From Leeuwenhoekiella parthenopeia (GTDB lineage Bacteria; Bacteroidota; Bacteroidia; Flavobacteriales; Flavobacteriaceae): a stretch of 64,000 nt of DNA. The position numbers and the translations under genes are program-made. The stretch is from positions 1 to 64,000 of the forward strand of contig NZ_JAJGMW010000002.1 in NCBI RefSeq assembly GCF_020782115.1, read 5' to 3'. The first letter of the stretch is position 1, and the number at the start of each line of letters is the position of its first letter. The notes below the pieces were generated by a model. The model saw only the letters and a program-made list of their open reading frames with translations. It did not search any database and was not told where the DNA came from. Shown piece by piece: positions 61,870-64,000 of the stretch.

Positions 61870-63303
61870 TTGCATGGCAGATTAACACACTTGTACGATT
61901 GCAAGTGTGGCCACTGCAATCATAATAGTGAAAAACTTGAACTGGAACTAGACCCAAAGTTTAAAAGCCTTTTAAAGTCCGTTGAAAAAGCATTTAAAAA
62001 GCTCTACAAAAACGGAAGTTATAAGCCTGAAGACTTAGGCACTCAAAAAGAGTTTAGGGAGGTTATTACCAAAACGAATGCGTTTCTTTCTCGATCATTA
62101 GTTGACAATGATCTGAGTGAACCCATGCTTAAGAGTTTACAGGAAGATATCTTTTTATTTAGTGGACTTAAAACGCACGCTCAGCTTTTTGAAGCTTCAC
62201 AGCAGCTACTCACTTCAGACAAGAAAATTAAATCTTTTGAGGCGTTCTCGAATGATGTAAAAAGCATCAAGAAGAACTATAACGAGAATTATCTGGAGGC
62301 TGAGTATGACTTTGCCGTGGGTAGTGTTTTGATGGCTGATAAATGGGAAAACTTTAGCGATAGTGACCGCTATCATTTGCAGTACAGAACCGCAAGTGAT
62401 GATAGGGTGCGAGAGAGTCACGCAGCTTTGCATGATATCACATTACCAAAAGAAGATCCTTTTTGGGATAAATACTTTCCGCCCAATGGTTGGCGTTGTC
62501 GTTGCACCGTTGCCCAGGTACTTGCATACCTCAATAAATTAAGTGATGCGAGCAAAGCTCAGGAAGCGGGCGAAGCTGCAACGTACAAAGAGGGCAAAAA
62601 CGGTAAGAATAAGTTAGAGATATTCCGTTTTAACCCCGGAAAGCAAAAAGTAATATTTCCGCCTAAGCATCCTTACAATAAAGTAAAGGGAGCTGCAGCC
62701 GCCAAGAAAGCTACCGTAAGTATTTCTCAAGGTCAAATACTAAAAAAACAACCGGGAGACGAGGAAGAAGTATTGACCATATTTGGCACCAGCAAAGCTT
62801 CAGTAAGCAGAAGTCAGCGCATTAAAGACGCTAAAAAAGCACATAAGCGCATTACACACGTTGAGGCCTATTCAGTAATAAGATATACCGGTACGTTCTA
62901 TCAAGATATCAATGAATACCTTAGAGCAGGAAAAAGAGACAAGCCCAATTATGAAAGTTATATACGTGTAACCAACAGTGGACTTGATAGGATTAAGAGC
63001 TACAAAGGCTATAGTTACAGGGGAACAAAGCTAGAATCTAAAGATTTTGAAAAGTATGTAAAGGCGAAAGATAACAATGAACCGTTTACGGAACCGGCTT
63101 ATCTATCAACAACTTCTGATACTACCAAAATATTTAACGGTAATGCATTCTTTGAAGTTAAATCTAAGAGTGGAAAATCTGTAAAAGAAATTTCATCTTT
63201 TCCAGATGAGCAAGAAATATTATTTAAAGCTGAAACTCGGTTTAAAGTTATTGAAGCAGTAGAAGTTGATGGGAAATACAATATAATCCTAGAAGAGCTT
63301 TAG
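61870..63303 (+). CDS. F-like head morphogenesis protein with C-terminal ADP-ribosyltransferase domain
   Basis: A protein of 477 residues from TTG 61870 (no suitable ATG upstream). The middle is a Mu F/SPP1 gp7 minor head domain (about 125-240) with DKYFPPNGWRCRCTV. The end (about 345-477) looks like an ART fold: R384 (YSYRGTK), STT at 413-415 (AYLSTTSD) and E447-x-E449 (FPDEQEILF), the R-S-E triad. Such an enzyme could be packed in the virion and injected with DNA to modify host proteins, as T4 Alt is. The ART activity is inferred from motifs only. Confidence 0.85.
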   Translation: MHGRLTHLYDCKCGHCNHNSEKLELELDPKFKSLLKSVEKAFKKLYKNGSYKPEDLGTQKEFREVITKTNAFLSRSLVDNDLSEPMLKSLQEDIFLFSGLKTHAQLFEASQQLLTSDKKIKSFEAFSNDVKSIKKNYNENYLEAEYDFAVGSVLMADKWENFSDSDRYHLQYRTASDDRVRESHAALHDITLPKEDPFWDKYFPPNGWRCRCTVAQVLAYLNKLSDASKAQEAGEAATYKEGKNGKNKLEIFRFNPGKQKVIFPPKHPYNKVKGAAAAKKATVSISQGQILKKQPGDEEEVLTIFGTSKASVSRSQRIKDAKKAHKRITHVEAYSVIRYTGTFYQDINEYLRAGKRDKPNYESYIRVTNSGLDRIKSYKGYSYRGTKLESKDFEKYVKAKDNNEPFTEPAYLSTTSDTTKIFNGNAFFEVKSKSGKSVKEISSFPDEQEILFKAETRFKVIEAVEVDGKYNIILEEL

Positions 63304-63482
63304 GATTGCATTTTAGCAGCCAAATTGTTTTCAGCAGCCTCAAGACGCTCAACCTCACCCTTAGGTAAGTCTTGGCGGCGCTCAAGTTCCTGCTCGCGAT
63401 TCCACGCGAAGAACTCTTGGAATTTACCCAAGAGGGGTCTTCCGCTTTTATCAGCGTATGGATTTTTTTTAGACTGTGACAT
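63300..63482 (-). CDS. Small antisense-strand phage protein
   Basis: A protein of 60 residues, hydrophilic, with a charged helix (FAWNREQELERRQDLPKGEV). It is read against the head operon, between the F-like and G-like genes, and its stop overlaps the F-like stop by 4 bp. The minus strand has TATCTTTG (TAnnTTTG) at 63494-63487, only 4 nt before the ATG. No family is recognised; coding nature is probable from composition. Confidence 0.62.
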   Translation of the reverse strand: MSQSKKNPYADKSGRPLLGKFQEFFAWNREQELERRQDLPKGEVERLEAAENNLAAKMQS

Positions 63483-63486
63483 AATA

Positions 63487-63494
63487 CAAAGATA
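63487..63494 (-). promoter_or_regulatory. -7 box of the small antisense gene
   Basis: TATCTTTG on the minus strand, 4 nt upstream of ATG 63482, implies a leaderless or nearly leaderless transcript. No -33 TTG is seen at the usual distance. Confidence 0.4.
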
Positions 63495-63503
63495 CTGATT
63501 TTT

Positions 63504-64000
63504 ATGAAATTAAATGAAGTCGTTGAAAATATAGTACAAGACACCGGTATAGACCTCACTCAAGAGTTTGACCGAAACTTCGAACGCAAAGCCTTTTTTA
63601 CTGATAAGTGGAAAGAAACCAAGCATCCAAACAGCCGGGGTTCACTTATGTTACGCAGTGGTAAACTGCGCAAGTCAATAAATAAAACACAAGGATCAAG
63701 TGAGATACGTTGGCGAAGTTCATTGCCTTATGCTACCATCCATAATGAAGGTGGAGAAATTGAAGTAACAGCAAAAATGAAAAAGTTCTTCTGGGCGATG
63801 TATTATAAATCTAGTGGTGCAATTACAACGAGACGCGATGGTTCTGCAAGTAAAAGCCAACGCAACATCAAGCTAACTGCAGAGGCAAAAAAATGGAAAG
63901 CGATGGCCTTAATGCCGGTTGGTACCAAAATGAAAATAGAACAACGCCAATTTATAGGTTGGCATCCTGAAGTTGATAAACGGGTTGAAACCATTATTGA
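63504..64000 (+). CDS. Virion morphogenesis protein, Mu G-like (5' part)
   Basis: At least 165 codons from ATG 63504, cut by the window end. Text: GSLMLRSGKLRKSINK, SLPYATIHNEGGEI, MALMPVGTKMKIEQRQFIGW. This is the phage virion morphogenesis (Mu gpG / P2 gpS-like) pattern, acting in tail or head completion. It follows the F-like gene as in Mu, with the small antisense gene between. Confidence 0.85.
   Translation, partial: MKLNEVVENIVQDTGIDLTQEFDRNFERKAFFTDKWKETKHPNSRGSLMLRSGKLRKSINKTQGSSEIRWRSSLPYATIHNEGGEIEVTAKMKKFFWAMYYKSSGAITTRRDGSASKSQRNIKLTAEAKKWKAMALMPVGTKMKIEQRQFIGWHPEVDKRVETII

Larger units (their letters stand above)
41128..64000. mobile_element. Mu-like transposable prophage (right part, open at window edge)
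   Basis: Mu-type head proteins (gp28-like terminase, gp29/DUF935 portal, gp30/F, G, gp36/DUF1320) and a contractile tail set (sheath, tube, tape measure, hub, spike, gp25-like, J-like) identify a Mu-like myophage. One end lies in hsdS at about 41128, starting with TG. A methylase gene lies next to this end, as mom does in Mu. Transposase, ATP-dependent activator and repressor genes are not in the window and should lie beyond 64000. Confidence 0.88.

Noticed and set aside
61874..61885. ATG just after the hairpin as the start of the F-like gene
   Set aside because: That frame stops after three codons; the TTG at 61870 is in the frame of the long protein.
41128..64000. MuA- or MuB-type transposition genes inside the window
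   Set aside because: Every gene from the end to 64000 fits late functions or is unknown; none shows a DDE transposase or an AAA ATPase pattern, so these genes must lie beyond the right edge.

Overview
The window looks like a chromosome segment of a marine-type flavobacterium (Bacteroidota). Supporting signs are a T9SS type B cell-surface protein, FeoB with a Cys-rich partner, an RND-TolC fusion pump, a flavobacterial CrtY-type lycopene cyclase, and several -7 boxes of the form TAnnTTTG. No sequence search was run. All assignments come from motifs, gene order and family knowledge.

Positions 1-32.7 kb are ordinary chromosome: ComF, an Ig-like lipoprotein, an omega-amidase-type nitrilase, a cold-shock protein, a ClC channel with CBS domains, a bacilliredoxin, a TerB/DnaJ protein and a 1354-residue secreted repeat protein. 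Next comes a heavy-metal efflux operon (His-rich leader protein, RND-TolC fusion, CusB-like adaptor), then crtY. A metal homeostasis block follows: TonB receptor and thioredoxin, divergent from a DtxR/MntR-type regulator and a ZIP transporter, with a palindromic operator lying over the receptor's -7 box. feoA-feoB, a 46-residue FeoB-associated protein, a SCO protein, RseP and tRNA-Asn complete the block.

Positions 32.7-41.13 kb are a genomic island next to tRNA-Asn. It holds a tyrosine integrase, an unknown two-gene operon (one member GNAT-like), an SRAP/YedK protein, a RepL-like winged-helix protein, and a type I restriction-modification operon (hsdM and the first 77 or so codons of hsdS).

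From about 41128 to beyond the right edge lies a Mu-like transposable prophage inserted in hsdS. Its end carries two CGAAATG motifs exactly 22 bp apart, like adjacent MuA sites. A 16.7-kb leftward operon (57921 to 41235) encodes protease/scaffold, major capsid protein, a lysis cassette with a single-protein spanin, sheath, tube, a frameshifted tail chaperone, tape measure, hub, spike, baseplate, fibres and a DNA adenine methylase. A rightward operon from 58081 encodes the terminase, gp36-like adaptor, portal, an F-like head protein fused to an ADP-ribosyltransferase domain, and a G-like protein cut by the edge. The transposase and regulatory genes must lie outside the window.

The layers are nested: chromosome, tRNA island, then a Mu-like phage inside the island's restriction system. 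The phage probably inactivated hsdS and brings its own methylase. The observations most worth follow-up are the phage end in hsdS, the -1 frameshift, the u-spanin, the ART-head fusion, a 104-nt nested hairpin near the phage end, and a small antisense gene with its own promoter inside the head operon.
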